Assembly: GCF_020379485.1 (NCBI RefSeq)
Contig: NC_063449.1
Location: 38,933,473 to 38,997,472 of the forward strand
From: Brassica napus
Taxonomy: Eukaryota; Streptophyta; Magnoliopsida; Brassicales; Brassicaceae
DNA length: 64,000 nucleotides
Direction of reading: 5' to 3'
The notes below the pieces were generated by a model, which was not told the origin of the DNA, did not search any database, and saw only the letters and a program-made list of their open reading frames with translations. How positions within the stretch are numbered: the stretch's first letter is position 1; the number at the start of each line of letters is the position of its first letter. Shown here piece by piece: positions 11,085 through 22,366 of this stretch. The position numbers and the translations under genes were made by a program.

Positions 11085-14000
11085 ATGAGGTACTGTTTTC
11101 TGATTAGCAATACAAGTTCTAAGGCGTGTCCTCTGGTCATAAGTCTCGTGTTAATCCTGAACGGAGTGTTTATCTCTGCGGCACAAGTCAATTTGTTGAA
11201 TAAGGTACATAAACGTTTTCCTTTTCCCTAGAGATGGAGACCAGAGCATTGTAATTAGTCCCCTTTTTCTGAATATTTTTAATTTTATCTTTTTATTTTC
11301 GGTAATACCAGGTTCACATTGTCCATTTGGGAGCAAAGAAACATGATACTCCTGAGCTAGTTACTAAATCACATTACCAAGTTTTGGAACCAATTCTTGG
11401 AAGGTATATACGAGTATTGTAATTTATCCAATTTCAGTGTTACCAGGAGCATAAACTGAGTGTATACTCAGTTTCCTTCTTTTATAATTCGTTCCACAGC
11501 AAAGAAGCTGCACAGAAATCTATAGTATACAATTACAGGCATGGTTTCTCCGGGTTTGCAGCAAAACTTACCGCGTCCCAAGCAAAGAACCTTTCAGGTA
11601 CTTAGAACGTTGATTGACTCAGAAAGTCATTAATTATATGTCTCCATTAAACTCTAAATAAATTAATATTGATTTGTTATCTATCAGCGCATCCAGAGGT
11701 TCTTTGTGTTATACCAAGTCGAACACTGAGGTTGAAAACAACAAGAACATTCGATTACTTAGGACTTCTACCTAGTTCTCCAAAAGGTCTTCTACATGAT
11801 ACCCGTTTGGGTAGTGAAGCTATTATCGGCATCATAGACTCAGGGATATGGCCAGAGGCAGAGTCATTCAAGGACACAGGTCTAGGACCGATCCCGCAAC
11901 GTTGGAAAGGAAAATGTGTGTCCGGGGATGGATTTGACGCCACGAAACATTGCAACAAGAAGCTTATAGGGGCTGAGTTCTACGTTGACAGTCTTGCAGC
12001 AGAGACGGACGGACGATATGATTTCCATGCAGACAATGAGTATAGATCGGCTAGAGATGGTGTAGGCCATGGCACACATGTGTCTGCGATAGCAGCTGGT
12101 TCTTTTGTGGCGAACGCAAGCTATAAAGGACTTGGTGGAGGAGCCGCTAGAGGCGTGGGTCCTCATGCACGTATAGCTATGTACAAGACCTGCTGGGGAA
12201 AACTTGGATGTCTCACACCTGATGTACTCAAAGCAATAGATCATAGCATACGTGACGGGGTTGATGTTATATCGATTTCCATCGGTGCTGACGCACCTGC
12301 CGGTTTCGAAATTGATACAAGCGATGTATCATTTGGTTCATTCCATGCAGTGATGAAAGGCATTCCCGTTGTCTGTTCTGCTGGAAACGAGGGACCGAAC
12401 GCTCAAACTGTTGATAATATTGCTCCATGGATCATAACCGTAGCTGCTACATCCATGGACCGCTCCTTCCCTGTCCCCATCACTCTTGGAAATAATATAA
12501 CAATCCTTGTATGATCACTTTCTCTTGATTTCCATATTATTTTTATTTTATGATTTTCTTTTCATTTTTTTACTATGATTTTTTTATAAGTATTTTTTTT
12601 TACTATGATTTGTGACTTTGTTCTCGTGGACTGTTTCAGGGTGAAGGTTTAAACACATTCCCTGAAGTTGGATTTACTGATCTTTTATTACAAGCGGAAT
12701 TGATGGAAACCTCAATCGCACAAGGGCAAATTAAAGGAAAAATCGTGCTTGCGTTTACTCCAAACAATGAAGCGATACAAAAGGCAGACCGTGTATTGAA
12801 TGCTGGATGTGCTGGCATCATCTATGCACAATCTGTAGTTGATCCTACGATTTGCAGTGGCCTAGATGTTCCTTGCGCCGTTGTAGATTACGAATTTGGA
12901 ACTGACATGTTATACTATATCGAGACCACCGAGTAATAAATTAATGTTCACCAACGTTTTTAATATCATCATCACTTTTCTGTTTATGACAAAGTATTTT
13001 GACTTTGCAGTGTGCCTTTAGCAAAGCTAAGCACTTCCAAGACTCTTGTTGGTCGGCCTGTTGCATCTAGAGTGGCTCGTTTCTCTTGTAGAGGACCTAA
13101 TTCAGTTTCCCCAGCAATTCTAAAGGTTTGTCTCTTATTATTATTTTTTTGTTGTTTCTTCAAATATATTGATGCTCAAAGTTAATAGTATTTGGTACTC
13201 TGCTGGATAATAATGCAGCCAGACATAGCAGCACCGGGTGTTAACATTCTTTCTGCTGTACCTGATGGGTATAAGTTCATGTCGGGAACATCAATGTCAA
13301 CTCCTATTGTGTCAGGAATCGTTGGGCTAATCAGACAAACCCGCCCTGACTGGTCTCCTGCTGCAATCCGATCCGCTCTTGTCACAACAGGTTCTCACTC
13401 TAAAACCATACCCAACCATAGGATTTTCAATCCGTATTTTAGTTTATTTCCATGTAACCGGTTCTTGGGTTGAAAAGAAAATACTTACGTAAATTAACAC
13501 ATAATAATCTACTATGGATCAACTTGGTGTTCTCTCTTTTTGTTTAGGCTTTCATTTTTTGTTATGTTAAGATTATATTGGTTCGACTTATACTAAATAT
13601 TTCGAAAAGACACTAAACATCTTTAGTTGCTCCGTTTTCTCTTATTGAAATGAAGCATGGAGGACCGATCCATCTGGAGAGCCTATATATTCAGAGGGAG
13701 CAACACGGAAACTTGCTGACCCGTTTGACTATGGAGGAGGACTGATCAACCCAGAGAAAGTCACAGACCCTGGACTTGTTTACGACTTGGGTTTGGATGA
13801 CTATATTCATTACTTGTGTTCTGCGGATTACTCTGATAATGAAATTTCCCAACTAATTGGGAAACTTAATCAATGCCCTTCGCCAAGGCCTTCTATGCTC
13901 GACTTCAACATGCCTTCGATCACAATCCCAAGTCTCACTGGAGAGGTCACCGTGACTAGAACAGTAACGAATGTTGGAGCGGCTGGTTCGGTTTACAAAC

Positions 14001-14218
14001 CCGTTGTTGAGCCTCCTTTTGGAATAGAGCTTGAGGTGAATCCAAAGACTCTTGTGTTTGATTCCAACACAACGAAGAATACATTTAGTGTGAGAGTGAG
14101 GTCGAATCATAAAGTGAACGGGGACTTTTATTTTGGGAGCTTGTGTTGGACCGATGGAGCTCACAACGTTACTATTCCTGTTTCCATCAGGACAAAGATC
14201 CTGAGGAATTACGTTTAA
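11085..14218 (+). CDS. Subtilisin-like serine protease (subtilase, S8A), 8 exons
   Basis: Exons: 11085-11204, 11312-11403, 11500-11597, 11688-12508, 12640-12932, 13011-13125, 13219-13390, 13656-14218. The frame closes to 757 residues. Exons 2, 3 and 6 have the same lengths (92, 98, 115 nt) as the minus-strand paralogue. Domains: signal peptide ([19 protein letters not shown]), I9 propeptide ([10 protein letters not shown]), S8 domain with Asp in GIIDSGIWP, His in [10 protein letters not shown], Asn in CSAGNEGP and Ser in [11 protein letters not shown], an inserted PA domain, and a fibronectin-III-like tail. An upstream in-frame extension has no ATG, so ATG 11085 is taken. The final intron (13391-13655) ends at an unusual AAG acceptor, chosen because it restores WRTDPSGEP as in the paralogue. 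Expected role: secreted endopeptidase; substrate unknown. Position fits AT1G66220/AT1G66210. Confidence 0.95.
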
Positions 14219-15119
14219 TCATTTTTCACTTGTAATTATAGTTTTTACCATGGTATGTTTCTGGATCTTGAGATTCTTTTACTAATAATTCAGATTACAG
14301 TATATTTGGTTTAAACATATATATAAGAAATAGTCAATTTGCCAAATAGCTATATTGGGTACCAAATCAAACTAATACGCATACTAGTCCAGTGTTACAA
14401 AAAATAGAGCATACCAATCCAATATTTAAGTCTATAGACTATAAGTAGAAGGATTTTAAAACCATGTTAAATTTTCAGTTCTAAATTGTTTGTATCTATC
14501 ATATAAACCATGATAACTATCTTAACATCTTTCACCAAAAAAAAAAAACCTGATAACTATAAAAGCTCTTCTGAATTGCATACATATAGTATGTGCAATA
14601 CACAACACACGCTTAGAGAAAACACTATATATATATATATTTTTGGTCAAAAGAAAACACTATATTTAAAGTTTGAAGTTATCCCAAGATCAAGAAAGAA
14701 AAAATAAATGCATCTTTATTATCATATTACACACAGATAAACCCACATCCATAAACTTAACAAAAAATATAAGAAATGGAAAAATGAAAAGGGAATAATG
14801 GACCACCGATGTGTGAACAAAGATATGAAAAGGTTGAATTACATATATCTTAGTGCTCAAAATTTATCCTTACATTCTTTTTGCTCCCTTTAATCTTTAT
14901 AAAAGCCTATAGATACAGACACATACATATATGTGCGTATGCATATATATAGGTGGTTGCCATGCTTACCCAACCATCTGTCCTCAACTTTCAATAACAT
15001 TTACTCTCTCAGACGGTAGACAAAGACAGAGAGATAGACAAAAGAAACAGAGTATATGCTCTGTTTTGTTCATTGATAAAAAAAAATAGTGTTTGAAAGA
15101 ACAAGAAGTGGAGAAAGAA
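14219..15119. other. Subtilase 3' flank and MYB20 upstream region
   Basis: About 900 bp without a gene: the subtilase 3' UTR and terminator on the left and the MYB20 promoter and leader on the right. A (TA)n tract lies at about 14627-14640. The MYB20 leader is rich in GA/CT. No transposon ends recognised. Confidence 0.6.
14898..14905 (+). promoter_or_regulatory. TATA box of the MYB gene
   Basis: TATAAAAG about 215 bp upstream of the MYB ATG. It implies transcription start near 14930 and a leader of about 190 nt. It is the only good TATA match in the proximal promoter. Confidence 0.55.
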
Positions 15120-16030
15120 ATGGGGAGACAACCATGCTGTGACAAAGTAGGGTTGAAGAAAGGACCATGGAGTGCAGACGAAGACAGGAAGCTCATGAAC
15201 TTCATCCTCACCCATGGACAATGTTGTTGGAGAGCTGTTCCTAAGCTTGCCGGTCTTCTCAGGTGTGGGAAGAGTTGTAGACTTCGTTGGACAAATTATC
15301 TTCGACCAGACCTTAAGAGAGGTCTTCTCTCGGATTACGAGGAGAAGATGGTCATTGACCTCCATTCCCAGCTCGGCAACAGGTTACAAAACATTTTTTT
15401 TGTTTGTGTAAACTTTATTAAACCTTTATGATAATTTATATTCTCTATTTCTGAGATTTTTTTTTTGGTATGTGAAGGTGGTCAAAGATAGCTTCTCATT
15501 TACCAGGAAGAACAGACAATGAAATCAAGAACCACTGGAACACTCACATCAAGAAGAAGTTAAGGAAAATGGGGATCGATCCTCTCACTCATAAACCACT
15601 CTCTATAGTTGAACAAGAAGAAGAAAAACTTTTAAAGAAGCTGGAGAAACCAATGGAGCAGACTGCGGAGGAACCAACTAATTATTGTCTTACCAAAGAC
15701 AGCAACAGCAAAAACATGTTTATGGCAATGAATCTTGAGTATGGCGTCGAAGAAGTCCCTATGATTGATCCGGAGTGTTTAGAGCTTATCTGTAACAACT
15801 CTTCAATGTCTACTACATCCACATCCACGTCTTCCAGTTCATCTAATGAATCAAGCATCTTGAAGGATTTTCAGTTCCCGGATTTCGATTGGTCGGACTA
15901 TGGTATTGATAATAATAATCATCATAATAATAATGGTGTTGACAACATAATGGAGAACAATGTGATGAGCCTGTGGGATGTTGATGACTTTAGCAGTTGG
16001 GATTTACTGTTAAATGATGATATTCCTTAG
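15120..16030 (+). CDS. MYB20: R2R3-MYB transcription factor, MYB20 type
   Basis: Exons 15120-15382 and 15478-16030, 271 residues. The start is [17 protein letters not shown], typical for the family, rather than an in-frame Met nine codons upstream. R2 (residues about 13-63) has the regularly spaced Trp of the MYB fold and [20 protein letters not shown]3 follows with [20 protein letters not shown] and [10 protein letters not shown]. The single intron splits an Arg codon in R3 just before WSKIA; the usual R2 intron is absent, as in the MYB20/42/43/85 group. The tail has a Ser/Thr run, an Asn/His run and a short acidic end ([12 protein letters not shown]) that may activate. MYB20-type factors activate phenylalanine and lignin biosynthesis during secondary wall formation. 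The gene is named from protein similarity plus position next to the subtilases (AT1G66230); MYB43 is the main alternative. A copia LTR starts 205 bp after the stop. Confidence 0.9.
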
Positions 16031-16235
16031 AGTTCTTCCACGTTTGGGTTGTTTTGAATTTATTTTAAAGTCAATATTTTCTTTGTAAAATGGAAACTAC
16101 GTGGGGACAGAAAACCCTATGTACACTTCTTCAGTCTTGTCTAAGGTGAGATTTTAAAAAAACTTTTTACTAGAGAAAGAGTTACAAAAAGAAAAATCAA
16201 ATATATTTATTTTGTACAGACAAAAAGAGTCAGAG

Positions 16236-16377
16236 TGTTATAAAAGTAAAGGAAAAGTCTATATTTATTCATAACATAGAGGTTCTTTATATAGGAGATT
16301 ACACCGTCGTAGATAAATGGAAAGATTACAAATCATAATCTCTTGGTTATGAGTCATCCACAATCTGGTTCATAACA
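16236..16377 (-). repeat. Copia 3' LTR
   Basis: 142 bp, aligning to 22216-22366 with about eight substitutions by eye. The two differ by a 9-bp expansion of an ATA/TTA triplet near the 5' terminus (in element orientation), present only in the other LTR. Confidence 0.9.
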
Positions 16378-19300
16378 TTCTCCCTTGGATGTCATAACCA
16401 TTTAGAGCTTGTAATATGATTTAATGTTGCTTCATTAAAACCTTACCAGAAAAACCTAATTGGGACAAAACCATGGTGAAGGAAAAAGAGTACAACACAC
16501 ATTACTCCCCCTGATTTGGACAGTGGACCTCTCCAATTTTCTGCAATCCGTGAGTGATGAAGATCTTTGGCAGAATATGCTTCGTTCTCGAACATGATAA
16601 TTGGTTCTTCTTTACCATCGGCCATGCCACAATCTGATATTGAGTCATCGACCTCAAATAAACACACACGAAATCTTGGATGATGTTGTATTGATATGTG
16701 TGTACCACCATGTGTAAAACATAACATTCTGAAAACAAATCAACAAAACCAAATAACCCCTATTTGGGCTGGTTAGTATAAAATAAACCAAAATCAAAGG
16801 CTTCTTCATCGTCCTTCTTATGGACCAATCAGATCAGTGTCTAAAACAAGACTTCTGCATCGTCCATCTCACGACTAAATGGACTTCTTTATCGTCCACC
16901 TTTGGACTGAATGGATCAGTGTCCAAAACAAGTGATCTCACGCCCATGTACTAGATAATGGGTGGGACTGGTCCATATTAAATCTCTTGAGTACATTTTT
17001 CTGCATATACTATTTGATGCACAAGGATTTCATTGTTAATGTACTCAAGCTGTAATCCCAAACAAAACTTTTTTTTCCAAGATCTTTCATCTCAAACTCT
17101 TTCTTGAGATATTCAACTGTTTGGAAAATTATATCCAGAGGTTCCTAGGATATTCAGATCATATACTTTGATGATTATCAATATTGTTCTCGAGAACTTG
17201 ATGTACTTTCAGCTCAATACCCTCTAGTACTTTCATTATCCAGTGGACCATATAAATATGCAGACACTACATCAACTTGCTGCAAGTCTAATTTTCTCTC
17301 TTATATAGCCAGACTTATGAGAAATCTAAAAGTAATTACATCCATCACATGGGAGTATGTCTCCTCATAATCTATTACTGGTCTTTGTGAGAATCCTTGT
17401 GCAACATCAGCTTTATATCTCATGATTTCTATTTCTCACAAGACCCATTTATATCCACTGGTTTTAACATCATTTGGCGTCTTAATCATATGGTCAAATA
17501 CACATTTCTTCCTTAAACTATTTAACCCCATGTTTCCATTCAATCCAATCTGTTCTACGAGTGCGCACTCTTATATTGACGTGGGTTCATGATCCTCGCT
17601 TATATTCATAAATTCAAGTGCTATCTTGTATGCAAATAAATCATCTTATGTCGACATTCCTTATTGGTTCCATTATGTTCCAGACATGATATAATCGATT
17701 GAGATTCAGTATTATTAGGACCTTTAATACTTTGCAGCTTGGCGTCCCAAGCTACATTGTTTGGTACATGTACCTTAGAGTCGGCCGGCCTTATCTCCAT
17801 GTCTGGGATGGTTTCCTTAGTAACCTCGGATTTGGATATTGATTATCATTCTCTGCACCTTTCTTTTGTTTTCGAGGATTCTTATCTCTTGGAAACTATT
17901 GGTCTACCACGTTTCATACGTTGTCTAGACTCTGTAGCAACTTGACTGTGTCTCTTCTTGGACATCAAATTCGTTGGTGCTTTACAAGCTGGTTTATATA
18001 TGACTTAGTCATTCTTTTTCGGGTCAGCAAATGTGTCTGGCATTTGATTAGCTAGCTTTGTAAATGTATAATCTTTGGACGTCTATTTCACATTCTTTAG
18101 TCTGAGGATCTTGCCAAGACATTGATGGTTGATTCCATTCTATTTCTTTTACCAGCTTTATTTTTTTTTTCTCCTCCTGGTCTTACAATAATTCGTGTAC
18201 CTGGCCTCAAATATAATCACCCATAGTTGGCTCAAAGTACTTTATTATTGTGGGAGAATCATATCCAACATATATCCCCATCCTCCTTTTGAGGTTCCAT
18301 CTTAGTTCTCTGTGGTGGAGCAATTAGTACATAGACAACACATCTAAATGTCTTATGATGGGGTATGTCTGGCTCTTGGCCCGTTAATAATTGTGATAGG
18401 GGATATCTATGCTCACTAAATGGCCTGATGCGTATTAACTTAGGTGCATGTAAATTTCGTGTGGCCCAAGCTGTGAATGGGAGTTTTGACCTCATAAGTT
18501 ATGGTCTATCAATCAGCTATTTGCGTTTTAAAAGATTTCGGCCAAGCCGTTCTTGGTATGGACATGTATCACAGAATTGTCCACACTTACCCCCATGGAC
18601 ATACCATAATCATTTAAATGCTTGGGACATGTATTCACCAGTATTATCTAGAAAAGAGGCTCATAGCCGTTTTACTGGTGATGGCCTAATGAGTTTCCCT
18701 TGTGCACATGCTACACACGTGAGATTCTTTGGGATAACTCTTCTTATCTTTTAATGTGTGCCTTTTGAATATCAATTTTCGCATCATGTTTGGACCAGGA
18801 TGGCCAATCCGGTCGTGCCATAAAATGTATATTTTCGCAGGCTTTTAGCCTCTATCATACTGATCCATGCATAGTCTAGGTCAGTAGAGAATGCAGGTAT
18901 AGTCTTTAGGACTTATTATGGCCTTGAGCGATTTTATACATATATCTGAAGGAACTCTTTGTTTCTTTCGCCCATTGTTTCATATGGAAACCATTCATTC
19001 TTATATCTTTAAAACTCAATAGGCTGCTCTTGCTCTTAGAGCCGGGTGAATATAAGGCATCACTGATTTCTAGATGCATACCCTTAGGCAATAATATATT
19101 AGCCTAGCCATAGTCTTCTTTTTCAGACTGGCGATACCTGCTTTAGTACTTATATTGGCGTTTTTCAGTGTACTCATATAGAAAAATCATTCATTCATTT
19201 AATCTAAGCAGACAATGTAATAGAAATGAATTCAATGAGATAAAAATCAGAGAAAGCATACAAGCAAAGCAATCACACAAGTTTGATGTCGAAATCAGAT

Positions 19301-22215
19301 TATCAACTTGATTCTTTTAGGCAATCATAAGTCTCATATCCATAAGATCATCTTGATCATGTTCGAAATTATTTTCACCATCTTTATAGACCAAGTGGGT
19401 TTCAGGATTTTTCCCTTTGAGACTCTCTTTGATTGAGGTCACAAAAATGTTTGGGAGTCCTTCATATCTTAGCCCAATGGTTCTCCATTCCACATCTATG
19501 GCACACTGATTTGGTCGAGCTTTGTGGTTTAAAGGATATACCACGGCCACTGCCTTGACCATGGCTCAAATTGGGTTGATACCCACGGCCTCTGCTATAG
19601 TGATCCCACGGCCAAATGTGTTATAGTGGCCATGGCCACGTCTATTCCACCCTTCACGGCCATTACCGTGTGGTCTATCATTCTGGACGTGGTTACCTTT
19701 TTTTTTTTCTTCTGTGGCCTTATTGGTATCATGTAATGGGGTTAATCCAGGAGGTCTCAATTCACTGTTTCTAATCAGTAATCCATTATTTTTGCCCAGC
19801 TAGCAATAGACTCATCCACGGACTTATAGTCCTGGATTCTGGGATTCCTCCAATCAAATAGGGCCTTTGGTAATAACACCGTTCTTTGGTGATCATATCT
19901 CGATTTTTTTTAACTCTGTCCAAAGGTCTAGAGGATTCTCTATAGTCAGATATTGATCTTTGAGACTCTTAATAAGATGATGGCTAATAATTAATATTGT
20001 CCTGTATCAATCTTTCTCATTTGGCATTATCGCCTTTTGTGATTCATTCACCAAGTCCTTTGACTTTAGGATAAACTCTGTATCCAGTGCCCATTTCAAA
20101 TAATTATCTCCTGAGAGATTTAGGGCAGCAAAATCCAAGTTAATTTTCTACATCTCAAATCATATATCAATCAATTTTAGATCTCATAAAATATTTAAAA
20201 TACGGCCATAAACAAGACATGCTATCAAGTCAATACATTTCTAATAAGCAAACAAGCCACACTGCAAAATGTGATATAATGCAATAAAGCCACATGGCCA
20301 AAGTGATATATGATGCATAATAAGTCACACAGATTTATCAAGCAAGAGTATCGAGCAAACAAGAAATTTCTATATGTTTTCATGTGGCCATATGGTTATA
20401 ATGCAAATCTAGCATACTGATTCTATATGTACAAGAGTGGAATTATGGAACCTCAATTTAAAACAATCAGATCATGCAAAGGTGATAATAATCAGATCAT
20501 GCGTATAACATAAACATGTTGGTCAGGATGATATATGATGCAAACTGGCCACACGGCCAAGTAGATATGATGCACTCAATCTTAGCAATCGGATTCTATA
20601 TGTGCAAGGATAATATTAAAACATTCAATCAAGATTTAGCAATTAATCAATCAGTTTCAGGTATGAGATTTAACTAGACTAACAATCATATTCAATTAGG
20701 TTCTATCAAGACTAGCAATTGGATCAATAATCAAACGGATTCAAGCATTACATAATTTAGGGTTTCGATCCAAAAATAGGGTTTCAATCATGAAAAACCA
20801 AAACAATCAGTTTCAAGGCTGATTCTATCAATTTTATTAATCAGTTTCAAGGCTGATATTTATCAATTTCAAGGATGATATTAGCAAGATGGAATCAAGC
20901 AATCTGATTTTAGGAATACACAAATTATGGTTTAGGGTTTCAATTCGAAATTAGGGTTTTATCAATCAATCAGCTTCTAGCAAATAATCTTAGACCTCAG
21001 AACAGTTGATTATATCATGAAACTATCAACCTAGTATAATATGAAACCTCAAAATATTCAATTCGGATTATGCAATACACGGATTCTATTTTAGGGTTTA
21101 TCAATTCGAATTAGGGTATATATTATAACAGATTCTAACATGCAATATTAAACCTCAAATCATTCAATCAGGTTATAAAAACTATCAATCATAACTCACA
21201 CGTATTTAAACCTCAAGAATCATGCAATCAGATCATTCGGATTTTAAACAAGTAAACCTCAATCAATCTATCAACCTATCGGATTATATAAGCAAAGCAA
21301 GCTAGCAACCTATCGGATTCAATCAATGTTTTAACAGGCTGGTCGGTTTAAACAATTTTAAATCAGATGAAAAATTAACCAAACAGGATGAGAAAATAAA
21401 TCTATCAATTTAACGGTCAAACAATTCTAGCAACATAGCATCAGATTCAATCAGATTTAAAACCTCAATGATCAAAACCGAAAACAGTTTTGATTTCAAA
21501 ATATTCGATTAGGGTTTTAATATGTGATCTGATAATTATAGTATAATTAATTCTGATACTTATATTATTTAGGGTTTATAGATATAGGGTTAGAGTTTAT
21601 CGGATTTTAACTTGTAAAAACTGATTTGGGGTTTTAATCATGTAGGAAACATGATTTAGGGTTTGGGGTATCGAACTTTTAGAGCTTCGATTTACTCAAT
21701 TAGGATTTTTGATATTACCCTATGGTTTTGATTCATAAAGATTAGAGTTTTAGGGTTTCATTCTTTATCAATCAATCCATGTTCGATTATGGGTTCTTAG
21801 GTTTTGAATTACCTTTTAACCTTAGATGATTGTTGAATCGGTCCACCAAAGGAGTTGAGCCGCGAGCTGGACCCGAACGGGACGCAAGCTGGAATGGATT
21901 GAGTCGTTTCTATCGGGTCGCGGACGTCCTTTGTTGCTTGATCGGGAACACCTTGATCGTCGGACGCAAACTGTCTGATGCTGTCACGAACGAGCAAGAG
22001 GTCGCGTGCTGGAGCTGCTCTCGGGTCGCGAACGTCTGAGCTAGGATCAGGAACGCCTTGAGCTGAAGCTGATCGGGGACGCGAGCTGGAACAGATGCGG
22101 GAACAAGAGACGCGATGGGGGTTTAGGGTTCGTCGGATCGCCGGCTAGGGTTAGGGTTTTAGGGTTTTTTGATTTGGGTATTAGCTTAGGGATTTAGAGT
22201 TTCGTGCTGATAACG

Positions 22216-22366
22216 TGTTATAAAAATAATGGAAAAGTCTATCTTTATTCATAACATAGAGGTTCCTTATATAAGAGATTACACCGTCATAGATAAATGG
22301 AAAGATTACAAATCATAATCTCTTGGTTATGAGCAATCCACAATCTGGTTCATAATAATAATAACA
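22216..22366 (-). repeat. Copia 5' LTR
   Basis: 151 bp, the partner of 16236-16377, with extra ATA repeats before the terminal ATAACA. The candidate primer-binding site adjoins it on the internal side. Confidence 0.9.

Larger units (their letters stand above)
16236..22366 (-). mobile_element. Degraded Ty1/copia LTR retrotransposon
   Basis: Direct LTRs at 16236-16377 and 22216-22366 both start TGTTAT and end ATAACA in plus orientation. The element is flanked by CAGAG (16231-16235) and TAGAG (22367-22371), a 5-bp target duplication with one mismatch. Coding runs on the minus strand: a Gag-like Arg/Gly/His-rich part at about 19566-19760, integrase C-terminal part at 18259-18495 (LLTGQEPDIPHHKTFRC then APPQRTKM), and reverse transcriptase near 17065-17115 (EYLKKEFEMKDLGK). 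A polypurine tract (AAGGGAGAA, 16378-16386) borders the 3' LTR and TTATCAGCACGA (22202-22213) lies by the 5' LTR as a candidate primer-binding site. All frames are broken by stops and frameshifts, so it is non-autonomous now. The stretch 20150-22215 is an AT-rich leader with many TAGGGTTT and ATCAATCA motifs. Confidence 0.92.

Noticed and set aside
15093..15119. Upstream in-frame Met for MYB20 (MKEQEVEKE extension)
   Set aside because: The family almost always begins MGRQPCC; the extra residues are probably leader.
18365..18754. Plus-strand open frame of 129 codons inside the copia element
   Set aside because: It is the reverse shadow of the integrase region, whose minus-strand sequence gives recognisable copia motifs.
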